A stretch of DNA of 64,000 bases from Bacillota bacterium (lineage in GTDB: Bacteria; Bacillota; Clostridia; Peptostreptococcales; Anaerovoracaceae), in the NCBI GenBank assembly GCA_017941085.1, contig JAGAXF010000005.1, positions 1 through 64,000 on the forward strand, read 5' to 3'. The translations under genes and the position numbers were made by a program. Positions 54,370-62,345 of this stretch are shown here, in pieces. Under the pieces are notes generated by a model, which did not search any database, was not told where the DNA came from, and saw only the letters and a list, made by a program, of their open reading frames with translations. Each line of letters opens with the position of its first letter. The first letter of the stretch is position 1.

Positions 54370-54407
54370 CTATGGCGAATACAATCAAATCCTTCTTTTC
54401 GCTAAAA

Positions 54408-54515
54408 TCAGTCACATTCGTAAAAAGGTCTTTGGAACTGTATTTGGTCCATGCATGCACAAGCAAAGACACCAGCCATCCTACATGCCCGGGAGCTTAG
54501 CATTCGCATACACAT
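54408..54515 (-). CDS. Cys/Met-rich leader peptide of the metY operon
   Basis: A 35-codon frame starting with ATG at 54515. It begins MCMRMLSSRACRMAGVFACA and ends CMDQIQFQRPFYECD, so 5 of 35 codons are Cys and 5 are Met. That is far above any neighbour and fits exactly the amino acids made by the operon. It ends 38 bases before the attenuator stem. Codons 7-10 (AGCTCCCGGGCA) contain CTCCCGGGC, the perfect complement of the 5' arm of that terminator. The ribosome site is modest (TTGGA). As inference, ribosome stalling on Cys or Met codons would set the leader fold and so control termination. It is too short to be an enzyme. Confidence 0.7.
   Translation of the reverse strand: MCMRMLSSRACRMAGVFACACMDQIQFQRPFYECD
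54487..54495 (-). promoter_or_regulatory. Antiterminator arm of the metY attenuator
   Basis: CTCCCGGGC on the minus strand is the exact 9-base reverse complement of the terminator's 5' arm at 54361-54369. Pairing of the two would prevent the terminator hairpin. It lies within codons 7-10 of the leader peptide, so ribosome position decides its availability. Confidence 0.65.
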
Positions 54516-54577
54516 TGTCCAATTATTTCTTCCAAATTTCATAAGTATTTATGACCTTTCACTTTTACAATGGAGCT

Positions 54578-54606
54578 AATATATCACTAATTACCTACTA
54601 TGTCAA
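54578..54606 (-). promoter_or_regulatory. Promoter of the metY leader
   Basis: On the minus strand a perfect TTGACA (54601-54606) and TATATT (54578-54583) are spaced exactly 17 bases, about 63 bases upstream of the leader ATG. Confidence 0.85.
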
Positions 54607-54610
54607 TAGG
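54594..54610. promoter_or_regulatory. Putative Rrf2/CymR operator over the metY -35 box
   Basis: A 17-base imperfect palindrome, CCTACTATGTCAATAGG, with CCTA and TAGG as outer arms. It covers the -35 box of the metY promoter and lies directly upstream of the Rrf2 gene's own promoter. A second inverted repeat, GCCTTG-N12-CAAGGC, lies at 54620-54643 over the Rrf2 gene promoter. Binding is inferred from position. Confidence 0.5.
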
Positions 54611-54622
54611 CAATTTCTTGCC

Positions 54623-54652
54623 TTGAAATTATCCATACAAGGCATATATAAT
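54623..54652 (+). promoter_or_regulatory. Predicted promoter of the Rrf2 regulator
   Basis: TTGAAA (54623-54628) and TATAAT (54647-54652), spacing 18, overlap the GCCTTG/CAAGGC inverted repeat, which suggests autoregulation. The transcript leader is about 60 bases. Confidence 0.6.
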
Positions 54653-54720
54653 ATATATAATATTTGTAGAATTATTCTTTGCTGTATTCAAAAAAAATGT
54701 GAAAACCGTGGGGGTATAAA

Positions 54721-55116
54721 TTGTTTTCAACTAAAGGTAGATATGCAATAAGGCTTATGATCGACTTGGCTAAACGCCAAGATGATAATTATGTTGCCTT
54801 AAAAGATGTGGCCCTAAGCCAGGACATCTCAAAAAAATATCTTGAGATAATTGTCAAGGATCTGGTAGAAGCAGGACTGCTTGAAGGTAAGCCGGGGAAA
54901 AGCGGAGGATATAAGCTATCTCGAAAACCGGAAGATTATACTGTGGCAGAGATTCTAGAAATAATGGAAGGTACCCTTGCCCCAGTTGCTTGCCTGGAAG
55001 AAAATGCAGCGCCCTGTCCAAGAGCCTCCTACTGCGAAACACTCCCTATGTGGAAAGAATTCTACGACAAAATCTCTGACTTCTTTTACGATAAAAAAAT
55101 CAGCGATTTAATATAA
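54721..55116 (+). CDS. Rrf2-family regulator, CymR-like
   Basis: A 131-residue Rrf2 protein. STKGRYAIRLMIDLAKRQ opens the winged helix, with the recognition region LKDVALSQDISKKYLEIIVKDL and the wing KPGKSGGYKLSRKPEDYTVAEI. The only cysteines (CLEENAAPCPRASYC, about 95-112) have the C-x7-C-x6-C spacing of Fe-S Rrf2 proteins such as IscR-type regulators, so a cluster is possible. It is divergent from the sulfur operon, the position expected of CymR, the cysteine repressor. It begins with TTG at 54721 behind GTGGGGGT. CymR or IscR function cannot be separated by sequence alone. Confidence 0.82.
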   Translation: MFSTKGRYAIRLMIDLAKRQDDNYVALKDVALSQDISKKYLEIIVKDLVEAGLLEGKPGKSGGYKLSRKPEDYTVAEILEIMEGTLAPVACLEENAAPCPRASYCETLPMWKEFYDKISDFFYDKKISDLI

Positions 55117-55213
55117 AGTTACCAATGAATTCTTCCCAGTCCTTCTCCCACTTATTTATCCATGCGAAGGCTCTCCCCTGCGATATTCACTTGTCCGTTT
55201 GATGCGTTCAACA

Positions 55214-55597
55214 TTATTCCTTGGTTATATGTTCGACTAACCAACTGGTAAGTTCTTCACCAGAAACCTCGCCTGCAGCTACACCTAAAATAAGCTCTGT
55301 CAATTCATTTTCGCTGTATTTTGGTATGACATTGTTAATGACAAGCAAAACTAGCATGGCATGAGTTCCGATTCTTTTATTGCCATCAACAAAAGGATGG
55401 TTTTTTATAAGACCATACCCCAATCGTCCAGCTTTTTCTACAATGCTCGGATATAAATCCACGCCCCCAAAGGTTTGATAGGGAGTACTGATTGCTGAAT
55501 CCAGCAAGCCTTCATCTCTAAGCTCGTTCGTTCCGCCATGTTCCTTTATAAGCGCATCATGAAGTGATATTATTTGTTCCTTTGTCAGAATCTTCAC
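55214..55597 (-). CDS. doc: Doc-type toxin (Fic fold)
   Basis: A 127-residue death-on-curing protein. The Fic motif reads HPFVDGNKRIGTHAML (about 67-82), with the catalytic His and the K in GNKR typical of Doc kinases. SLHDALIKEHGG and TPYQTFGGVDLYPS match the family. Doc phosphorylates EF-Tu and stops translation. The GTG start overlaps the antitoxin stop codon by 4 bases (GTGA). Confidence 0.9.
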   Translation of the reverse strand: MKILTKEQIISLHDALIKEHGGTNELRDEGLLDSAISTPYQTFGGVDLYPSIVEKAGRLGYGLIKNHPFVDGNKRIGTHAMLVLLVINNVIPKYSENELTELILGVAAGEVSGEELTSWLVEHITKE

Positions 55598-55836
55598 TTT
55601 GCAAGAACCTCATAAACCTTCTTATTATTTTTCATGAGCTTCTTGGATGCCGCAAGCACTTCTTCGTTTGTCGCCACTTCCATTTCCTCTGCCTCTTTGA
55701 ATTCAACGACAATATACCGGGGGACATTGTTCTTCAGTATGACTGCAGAGCCAAATTTATCTACTAGCTTAGTGACCTTTGAGAAATTTTGATTTGCATC
55801 TGATATTGAAACCAAAGTATTTGTATCTATTGTCAT
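55594..55836 (-). CDS. Phd/YefM-family antitoxin
   Basis: An 80-residue antitoxin. The N-terminal DNA-binding part reads VSISDANQNFSKVTKLVDKFGSAVILKNNVPRYIVV, typical of the Phd/YefM fold, and the C-terminal helix is charged to neutralise the toxin. GGGAGG lies before the ATG. Together with Doc it forms a complete type II toxin-antitoxin module, presumably autorepressed at its promoter just upstream. Confidence 0.88.
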   Translation of the reverse strand: MTIDTNTLVSISDANQNFSKVTKLVDKFGSAVILKNNVPRYIVVEFKEAEEMEVATNEEVLAASKKLMKNNKKVYEVLAK

Positions 55837-55904
55837 GATAATTACCTCCCGAAGATATTATACATAAATTTTAGGATAGATTCAACCATTATATTAATCT
55901 AAAA

Positions 55905-55926
55905 AGAGGCCGCATTTGCGACCTCT
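55905..55926 (-). terminator. Terminator after the XRE membrane regulator
   Basis: On the minus strand AGAGGTCGC, AAAT loop and GCGGCCTCT (one G-U) are followed by TTTTTAG. It separates the regulator from the Phd/Doc module. Confidence 0.85.
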
Positions 55927-56039
55927 GGCATATCTTGACGAATATCCGGATTAACAAACACAGATTTCATCGCCCATCCTGTAAGCAATTGTCAAGGAAT
56001 TCTTAATATGCTGAACATATTCCTTCTTTGATTTCCTTA

Positions 56040-56612
56040 TTACATAAAGCGAGAAAGAATCATTGCAACAATCACACCCACAACCGCACCGGCTAGAAGC
56101 TTTATGATTGGTTCATAGTGTCTCTTGCCTTCTTCCCTGGCCTTCTCGATTCCGTCAAGCTTTTCTCCATTCATAAACGCAACTATCTCTTTGTAGGTAT
56201 GAATGTCTTCTTCCTTCTTTACCTTCTCAACCCTGAAAGCGAAATATATCATTGCGCCAGCTATAATTAGCCATATTGCGCCACCAGGAATACCCAGCCA
56301 CTTATAAAGCGGCAAGGCTGATACGATGCAAACTATAATCAGCACCGCAAAGATGTTGCTGTCCCTCTGGAAGCTTTTGATTTTTGTTTGTTCGACTTTT
56401 TCTTTCATGATTTCGATATCTCCTTTTATCAATGAGTCAAGCGAGACACCAAACAGATCACTAATCATTAAAAGACTGTGAATATCCGGATAGCTTTTAT
56501 CGTTTTCCCAGCTAGATATGGTTTGCCTGGAAACATAAAGCTTATCCGCTAATTCTTCCTGCGTCATTTCCGATTTTGCTCTGCATTCTTTTAATCTTTT
56601 ACCTAGTTCCAT
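56040..56612 (-). CDS. XRE regulator with C-terminal membrane segments
   Basis: A 190-residue protein. Residues 3-60 are a helix-turn-helix (MTQEELADKLYVSRQTISSWENDKSYPDI), then a linker, two transmembrane helices (about 88-122) and a third at the C terminus (about 168-188). This design is common in Bacillota and suggests a membrane-tethered regulator that senses envelope state. AAGGAGG precedes the ATG. No target gene is apparent. Confidence 0.85.
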   Translation of the reverse strand: MELGKRLKECRAKSEMTQEELADKLYVSRQTISSWENDKSYPDIHSLLMISDLFGVSLDSLIKGDIEIMKEKVEQTKIKSFQRDSNIFAVLIIVCIVSALPLYKWLGIPGGAIWLIIAGAMIYFAFRVEKVKKEEDIHTYKEIVAFMNGEKLDGIEKAREEGKRHYEPIIKLLAGAVVGVIVAMILSRFM

Positions 56613-56763
56613 CTGGTTGTCCTCCTTACGAGCTCATACTATCGAAACCTTAAGCGCTCGTCTATCAAACGTTCTTTACATTCAAGGTTTTTTCTAATGT
56701 CAAAATACCTTTACACCCGAGAATATATGTGTTAAATCTATCACTTTCATTAAAGACCTCCTT

Positions 56764-57342
56764 TTAAATGTCGGGGTCGCTGTATTCATTATTATATCTC
56801 TTGTATTCGCTCCTCAGCACGGAATAAACAATTTGATCTAAATAACCGCGCTCGGCTTTGTAGTTCTGACGGAGGACTCCGTCTTTATGCATTCCTAGCG
56901 ATTCATAAAGTTTTATACCTGAAATATTGTCAGGGTATACATCCAACCAAAGCCTATTGGTCTCAGTCTCTTCAAATGCATACCTGATAAGCCCCTCCAT
57001 GGACTCTCTGCCATAGCCCTTACCTTTCTCAGTAATTGCAATTCTTCTTATCTCAAAAATGTTAGACTCATAGTTCAGATTGATTAATGCAAAGCCTTTT
57101 ATGCTAGGAGGCACATTCGGATACCCTCTACTAATGGGATCCCACTCAGTTTCTGTATCAGTATCTTCAAATAACAGCAACAGGTAATTTGGACTCTTTA
57201 TCTCATCACGATGTTCGTCTGGAGTCCCTAACCACACATAATTCCTATTTTCAGGATGAGACTCAATTTCAATAATCACATCCACGTCTTTATCAGACGC
57301 TTCATATATTTCAAGTCTTTTGGTTTTTATAAGGCATTCCAT
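56764..57342 (-). CDS. GNAT-family N-acetyltransferase
   Basis: A 192-residue GNAT. The acetyl-CoA-binding motif is ITEKGKGYGRESMEGLIRYAF, followed by LWLDVYPDNISGIKLYESLGMHKDG (motif B and the family's C-terminal strand). It resembles RimJ/RimL-type enzymes; the substrate is unknown. AGGAGG precedes the ATG at 57342. Transcribed alone. The 151-base gap to the XRE gene shows nothing. Confidence 0.85.
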   Translation of the reverse strand: MECLIKTKRLEIYEASDKDVDVIIEIESHPENRNYVWLGTPDEHRDEIKSPNYLLLLFEDTDTETEWDPISRGYPNVPPSIKGFALINLNYESNIFEIRRIAITEKGKGYGRESMEGLIRYAFEETETNRLWLDVYPDNISGIKLYESLGMHKDGVLRQNYKAERGYLDQIVYSVLRSEYKRYNNEYSDPDI

Positions 57343-57403
57343 AATGCTTCCTCCTAATGCTCTTACTCACTGATCCAACAGCCAAAAGTCAAGGACTTTT
57401 TAG

Positions 57404-58207
57404 TTATCGCTTGCAAAACTCTGCTACTCTGGGAATAAAGTCCTTTGCTTCTTCATAGAGGCCATGTCCCAAGCCCTCGTACATAAATAGTTCGCTGCCT
57501 GGAATCCTTTCCGCTAACTCCTTTGATGATTCACCTGAAACAATCTTGTCCTCAGTTCCTCCTATCACTAATGTCGGGCAATTAATTTCTTCAAGTCTTT
57601 CATAAGCATCATGAGTTATGCAGGAATCGGCTTGGATTAAAAAACGATCAAAGCTTTTCGGTTCACTGATAGACCCCAGCAAGCCGTACGCCAACTTTGA
57701 TTGTTTCGTCTTCTTTGGTGAATAAGACAATTCTGCTGTGCTAAGCATGATTCCTTTATAGTCGCCCTTCCTTGCCATTTCCGTCCAGCGATTTATGACC
57801 GAAATAACCGTTGGATTTGGCCTAGCTAAAGTCACCACAAGAACAAGCCTTTCAACAACCTCAGAATGGTTTAGTGTGAGATATTGAGCTATCATCCCTC
57901 CTTGGGAAACGCCGACTATGGACGCACTTGATATGTTCAGCTTCTTCATAGCCTCAAAGAGACTCTCCGCCATATCTTCTGTTGTTGCTCCGGGCTTGAG
58001 ATTTACGGGTCTGCTGAAAACATACACCTTAAAGTCTTTTGCGAGTGCACGATAAAGAAAGGCAAAGGGAATCGCCATGCCTTTCACGGTCTTCAGCCCA
58101 TCGCCTACTCCGGGAATCATGATAAGGTTTTTCGTACCCCTGCCAAAAGAGATATAATCCGTCGTCTCTCCTGCGGCATTAATTTGTCCGTTTGTTGCGT
58201 TAAACAT
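57404..58207 (-). CDS. Alpha/beta-fold hydrolase
   Basis: A 267-residue hydrolase. The nucleophile elbow is VGVSQGGMIAQYL (Ser at about 99), the acid lies in IGGTEDKIVSG (Asp about 221) and the His in YEGLGHGLYEE (about 248). NLIMIPGVGDGLK forms the oxyanion region. The substrate is unknown; esterases and dipeptidase-like hydrolases look like this. The ATG overlaps the stop codon of the DUF4143 remnant (TAATG), though that coupling may be accidental. Confidence 0.85.
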   Translation of the reverse strand: MFNATNGQINAAGETTDYISFGRGTKNLIMIPGVGDGLKTVKGMAIPFAFLYRALAKDFKVYVFSRPVNLKPGATTEDMAESLFEAMKKLNISSASIVGVSQGGMIAQYLTLNHSEVVERLVLVVTLARPNPTVISVINRWTEMARKGDYKGIMLSTAELSYSPKKTKQSKLAYGLLGSISEPKSFDRFLIQADSCITHDAYERLEEINCPTLVIGGTEDKIVSGESSKELAERIPGSELFMYEGLGHGLYEEAKDFIPRVAEFCKR

Positions 58208-58689
58208 TATTTCGTTTGTTCCTCAGAATTTCTTCTTTCAGATAAAAATGTCGTCATATATACTGGCACAAATCTCAAGTTGCCTTCCTTTTTTAGATCC
58301 TTTTGTGAAATGATAATTGTTTCCCCTACAGTATTTGAATACTTATTTCTAAATGCATTAAGGGATTCGTGTTTACCGACCCCGGAGGATTTAACTTCCA
58401 TCGTATCTACCTTTGTTCCTTTGGATAGCAGAAAGTCTATTTCGTAATAATGCGTGCTATTTTCTTTTTCCCAAGTATGATAATACAATTCTCTTCCTGC
58501 CGCGGTAAGCATTTGCGCAACAACATTTTCATATAGATATCCCAGATTGGCCGGTAACTTATCTGATAGAAGTTTTGCATAGATTTCATTTTCTGTACTC
58601 GGTCTATCCATAAACATCATCGTAACAAATAACCCCGTATCTGAAACATATAACTTAAAGCTGCTATCGTCTCTTGTTAGAAGTTCCAT
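58207..58689 (-). pseudogene. DUF4143 C-terminal remnant of an AAA-type ATP-binding protein
   Basis: The 160 residues match the C-terminal DUF4143 nuclease-like part of large (about 400-residue) ATP-binding proteins: KLYVSDTGLFVTMMF, NLGYLYENVVAQML, then HYYEIDFLLSKGTKVDTMEVKSSG with a PD-(D/E)xK-like EIDF...EVK pair. The N-terminal AAA domain with its P-loop is absent. The upstream DNA is an AT-rich repeat array, so the gene is 5'-truncated. It may still be expressed from the ATG at 58689, but the ATPase function is lost. Confidence 0.75.
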
Positions 58690-58785
58690 TTCTTCAATGT
58701 TATTGAATACTAATTATTCCGTTTTTTCAATATTTATTTTCTTCAAATATTCCGTTTCTTCAACGTTTTTTTCATCAAGTATTCC
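58685..58785. repeat. Degenerate repeat array of about 32 bp period
   Basis: TTCC(A/G)TTT(C/T)TTCAA recurs at about 58685, 58717 and 58750, with related half-units (TTTCTTCAA, TTCATCAAG) between. It is AT-rich, has no open frame, and sits at the break point of the DUF4143 remnant. Confidence 0.6.
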
Positions 58786-58798
58786 TTATGATATGACA

Positions 58799-58822
58799 AA
58801 ACCCGCCGTATGGCGGGTTCGC
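58799..58822 (-). terminator. Terminator after the HMA-domain gene
   Basis: On the minus strand GAACCCGCC, ATAC loop and GGCGGGTTTT form an 8-bp GC-rich stem followed by U's. It lies about 75 bases past the stop codon of the HMA gene. The rest of 58823-58893 shows nothing. Confidence 0.85.
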
Positions 58823-58893
58823 ATGTCAGGGTGGCAATGAAAAACGATTAGCCTGGTTTCTCCGGCAACGGAATATCAAGGTCTCTTTAAGAC

Positions 58894-59268
58894 CTATGTA
58901 GTTTGACTTATTCCAGTCACTTTGTATCCCGTATTATCTAGAAGGTTTCTTAGGGTATCCTCGCTTTTCTCCACTTTGGATAGAACCTCTGCTCTCGCTT
59001 CACTAAGGTTAACTCTCGCCCAAATATCGTCATCGCTATTTAGTGCATTCTCTACACGGGCAGCGCAATTGCTACAGCTCATTCCTTCAATATCTAAATG
59101 ATATTTGAATGGATAATGTTCTTCATTTCTATCTTTAATCTTATTTGATTTCACAGGTGCGGATGAACCACAACAGATTGACTTTGCCTTACCTCGTACT
59201 CTTTGTACAGTACCGTAAACAGCGTACCCTATTAACAATATTGCAACCACATAAATAATCTTATCCAT
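58894..59268 (-). CDS. Membrane-anchored heavy-metal-associated (HMA) domain protein
   Basis: A 124-residue protein. A transmembrane segment is at 3-22 (IIYVVAILLIGYAVYGTV), then a CC-containing stretch (ICCGSS, about 32-33). The HMA domain is at about 54-122, with the metal motif GMSCSNCAARVE and the usual alternation of strands. It would bind copper or another soft metal at the membrane. No P-type ATPase is adjacent. The ribosome site is weak (GAGATTAG). The 209 bases between it and the next gene show nothing that I can support. Confidence 0.85.
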   Translation of the reverse strand: MDKIIYVVAILLIGYAVYGTVQRVRGKAKSICCGSSAPVKSNKIKDRNEEHYPFKYHLDIEGMSCSNCAARVENALNSDDDIWARVNLSEARAEVLSKVEKSEDTLRNLLDNTGYKVTGISQTT

Positions 59269-59477
59269 TCTAATCTCAACTCCACTTTCTAATTATTTCG
59301 TCACGGTAGCAATCTCCGTCTGACAAATCGGAATGCCTTATGAACTTGACTCTCTTTGTTAATAGTCAGCTATATATTTCTCATAAAACTTCGTTCCTTG
59401 AACATAAGATTTGATATGTAATCGTTCCTGTGTGGCGTCGGCGCCTGAAAAAGTCCCATAATTTTTTTATCTCTATT

Positions 59478-62204
59478 TCATTTTGCTCGTGTAGATCTGT
59501 TGGAATTCCGCAGCCTACCCATCAAAGCAATGGCCATGAAACTTCCAAGAATCAGAATTGTCCACAGTGATATTAGACTATAATCTCCTGTAGGTGCCGC
59601 TTTTTTATCCTCACCTTTGGCAGGGATTACAATTCTCTTTCGGGACAATTCTTCACCACAGACCTTGCAGTATACAACCTCATCGTAATAACCGTCCTTG
59701 GTCTTGGTTGGTTCTACTCGACTTTCCTGAACCGGAGCCAAAGGTTCGTGGACAAGCTTGTCTATCTCTGCTTCCGATAGCGCAATTTCTTCGCCGAGAT
59801 TTCTGTCTAAGAAATATCTTTCCCCATCCACATCATGAAGAATCCAATGGGCCTTCATTCCCTTCTCCTTGCAGGTAGGGCTTTTGCTTTCAATATGTTC
59901 AATGTAGTGGTGGCAATTTCCGCAGTCAGCATTCTTAACCGCTCTGGCCCAAGCTATGTACACTTCGTTATAGTGAGCAAGAGGAACAATACCTACATTA
60001 CCGATAAAGGTGATTCCGTTTCTGAGGGAAGACTCGGCGCTATATGGTTCGCCTTCCGTAAAGAATAATCCGTATGTGATTAGTTTTCTAAATTTGCTTA
60101 TGTTGGTCTTTGTTGTATTGTAATGTCCCAGAACGTCGGCATAATACGCGTCGCCGTAGTCTCCGTAGATTGTCCTCGTGTCGTTTATTGCCTCGAGCAA
60201 AAGTAAATCCAAGGCTTTTAATGCATATGCATCTGCCGCCTCATCCAGTGAATGATACTCTTCTATCACAGCACCGGCATCGTCCCTCTCAGTCATGAGA
60301 AGCTTCATTACCAGAGGGATAAGATCCTTCGCAGGCCCAGATCCAGTGCCTATAGCTCCAAGCACCTCTACATATTCTTCAGGCAATTCTCCGGAATAAG
60401 TGGCAAACATTAGCAAGAGGTATAAAGGCGCTCTAACACTTGCAGGATCGTCATATCCACCGATTTCTGCAGCTTCGCTATTTGGGTCAGCACCATAGGC
60501 GCAGGCTTTTATATATGCTTTTAAGGTTTCTTCCAGAGTTGGCGGATTCTCGTCATCTACATTTGGACAAAATACTGAGAAACTGTCTGCGAGAGTTGCT
60601 TTAAAATTGTCCGGAATTACACCTGCCAAACCGGAAATCGCCGTTTCGCTTAACGCCTCTCCCTCGTGGTCGGCAAGGAATTTACAAATAACGCCCAAGA
60701 CCTCATCCACAGAGGCATCTTCGCCTAATGTTTCTCCCGTTATAAACTCAATCAAATCGGCCATTATCGCTTCTATTGCTTGATTATCATCATCTGGGGT
60801 TCTACCTTCCTCAACCAATCTCTCCTTTGCATAAGAAAGATAGATAAAAAGCAAAGGCTTAATATAGCCGTTGACGTCAAGTGTAATGCCACCATTAAAA
60901 CTCGGGAGCAGCATTCCGTAAAGTCCAGCCACCGCCATAAGGGTTTCCTGATAGTCTCCCTCCACGTAGTCAACATTTGTTTCCGCGGGAGCCATGAGGC
61001 CTGCCAGTCTTTGATTTATCAAAGTTTCCATGGAGTCTATATTTCCATTTTCATCCGGAACTATAGAAAGAGACGGCAGATCAAAAGTTTTGCATTCGAA
61101 ATTTCTATGGTCACCACTTTCCAGGAATCTGTCATGGGCATAAGGGCTTATATCGCTAAGTTCCTTCAGCATGTCATCAACAGTGACGCATCCTTCCGGA
61201 TTATGAACGCTTCCGAAATATTCAAAATCCCATTTCGGAGGGGGAAGTATTGTTATTAGGTCATAAGGGAGTGGGAAGTTTCGCACTCCACCATATTCCT
61301 CTCCATCGATATCTACGGTTCCGCCCTCTGTATATGTCCACGCTTCGCCCGGGGAGTCCTTTTCATATATGCCCCCTCTTGCGCCTTCTACAGAAAAAAC
61401 CTCTTCCTTTGAGGCGCCGTCTTTGATGGTTCGCGGCGTGGCGTATGTATAGCAATAAACATCCTCAGGTTTTAAGGTTACGGCACTGCCCAAGTAGTCC
61501 TCACCGGCAGTGGCAAAAAAGCCTCCCAACATATTGGAAACCGCAGCACCTCGGCTGTGTCCTGCAGTCCAAACCTTTAAATCTCCTGTGATGTTGTTTT
61601 CCGCGATATAGTTTTTTGTGAATCGGAGGACCTCGTCACGTGCGGCCTTGAAGCCTTTGTGAATATCTCCCGTTCCTACATCAAAGTTCCCAACCCATTC
61701 TTGCTTATATCCTGCACTTCTTGGTATAACTGCGAGAAGAGTGTAATCCTTGCCGTAGGATTTGATAGTTCTCATCCCCACAACACAAGCAGCAGAATCC
61801 GTAAGAGGATTCATGGAACAATAAGCGTTAGCTGAAACCTTCTCGAACCCCATTTCCTTAAGCATGTTCTTAGCATTGTGCTCAAAGTCAGATGCATCTA
61901 CTTCATACATGTCTTCATTTGGCCCGTACCAACTGGCGGTACTAATGGCGACCTGGGCAGAAAGCTCTGCAAGATGGCAGCAGCCCAGATAAGAAGAGCG
62001 CATAAAACAGTCTTCCCTGAAGACAAAGCTATCCGGAAGCTGTTTGTTGAAATTTTCATTGGATGTATATTGATAGTCCCCCTCTGTTATATAGGAGCCA
62101 TCAGTATCTTCCCCAAATACACTGGTGGTAACTAGAGAAAAAACAAATACAATCGCCAATACTAATGATATTGCTTTTTTCGTCTTTTTCTTAATCCTAT
62201 TCAT
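59478..62204 (-). CDS. Secreted, surface-anchored lipase-like protein
   Basis: A 908-residue surface protein. Signal peptide: NRIKKKTKKAISLVLAIVFV at the N terminus. A class 3 lipase-like domain (about 45-390) has the nucleophile elbow WTAGHSRGAAVSNML (Ser about 218). A helical region (about 400-760) follows. Then come two Cys-pair segments (CGNCHHYIEHIESKSPTCKE and YCKVCGEELSRKR), and a C-terminal sorting-type signal with APTGD, a hydrophobic helix and a basic tail. AAGGGGA precedes the ATG at 62204. The APTGD motif departs from LPxTG but has the right layout. Lipid substrate inferred from family only. Confidence 0.8.
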   Translation of the reverse strand: MNRIKKKTKKAISLVLAIVFVFSLVTTSVFGEDTDGSYITEGDYQYTSNENFNKQLPDSFVFREDCFMRSSYLGCCHLAELSAQVAISTASWYGPNEDMYEVDASDFEHNAKNMLKEMGFEKVSANAYCSMNPLTDSAACVVGMRTIKSYGKDYTLLAVIPRSAGYKQEWVGNFDVGTGDIHKGFKAARDEVLRFTKNYIAENNITGDLKVWTAGHSRGAAVSNMLGGFFATAGEDYLGSAVTLKPEDVYCYTYATPRTIKDGASKEEVFSVEGARGGIYEKDSPGEAWTYTEGGTVDIDGEEYGGVRNFPLPYDLITILPPPKWDFEYFGSVHNPEGCVTVDDMLKELSDISPYAHDRFLESGDHRNFECKTFDLPSLSIVPDENGNIDSMETLINQRLAGLMAPAETNVDYVEGDYQETLMAVAGLYGMLLPSFNGGITLDVNGYIKPLLFIYLSYAKERLVEEGRTPDDDNQAIEAIMADLIEFITGETLGEDASVDEVLGVICKFLADHEGEALSETAISGLAGVIPDNFKATLADSFSVFCPNVDDENPPTLEETLKAYIKACAYGADPNSEAAEIGGYDDPASVRAPLYLLLMFATYSGELPEEYVEVLGAIGTGSGPAKDLIPLVMKLLMTERDDAGAVIEEYHSLDEAADAYALKALDLLLLEAINDTRTIYGDYGDAYYADVLGHYNTTKTNISKFRKLITYGLFFTEGEPYSAESSLRNGITFIGNVGIVPLAHYNEVYIAWARAVKNADCGNCHHYIEHIESKSPTCKEKGMKAHWILHDVDGERYFLDRNLGEEIALSEAEIDKLVHEPLAPVQESRVEPTKTKDGYYDEVVYCKVCGEELSRKRIVIPAKGEDKKAAPTGDYSLISLWTILILGSFMAIALMGRLRNSNRSTRAK

Positions 62205-62345
62205 GTCCAGTAATCCCCTTATAATCCAGTCGAAAAGAGTGGTCATATCTTCTATTAATTATAATATTCCGTCACGTATTCCACAAGCGACAAGTTCAAC
62301 AAATTAGGACATAACCTCACATTCAAGGACAGGACAATTTTCGAC

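Noticed and set aside
54287..54472. 61-codon open frame in the metY leader, different from the leader peptide
   Set aside because: It begins without a ribosome site, runs through the terminator hairpin up to the metY ribosome site, and shows no family features. The Cys/Met-rich frame explains the region better.
54284..54540. S-box (SAM), T-box or cobalamin riboswitch before metY
   Set aside because: None of the core blocks was found: no GATGAAACC-type S-box core, no GGTGGNACCGCG T-box bulge, no B12 box.
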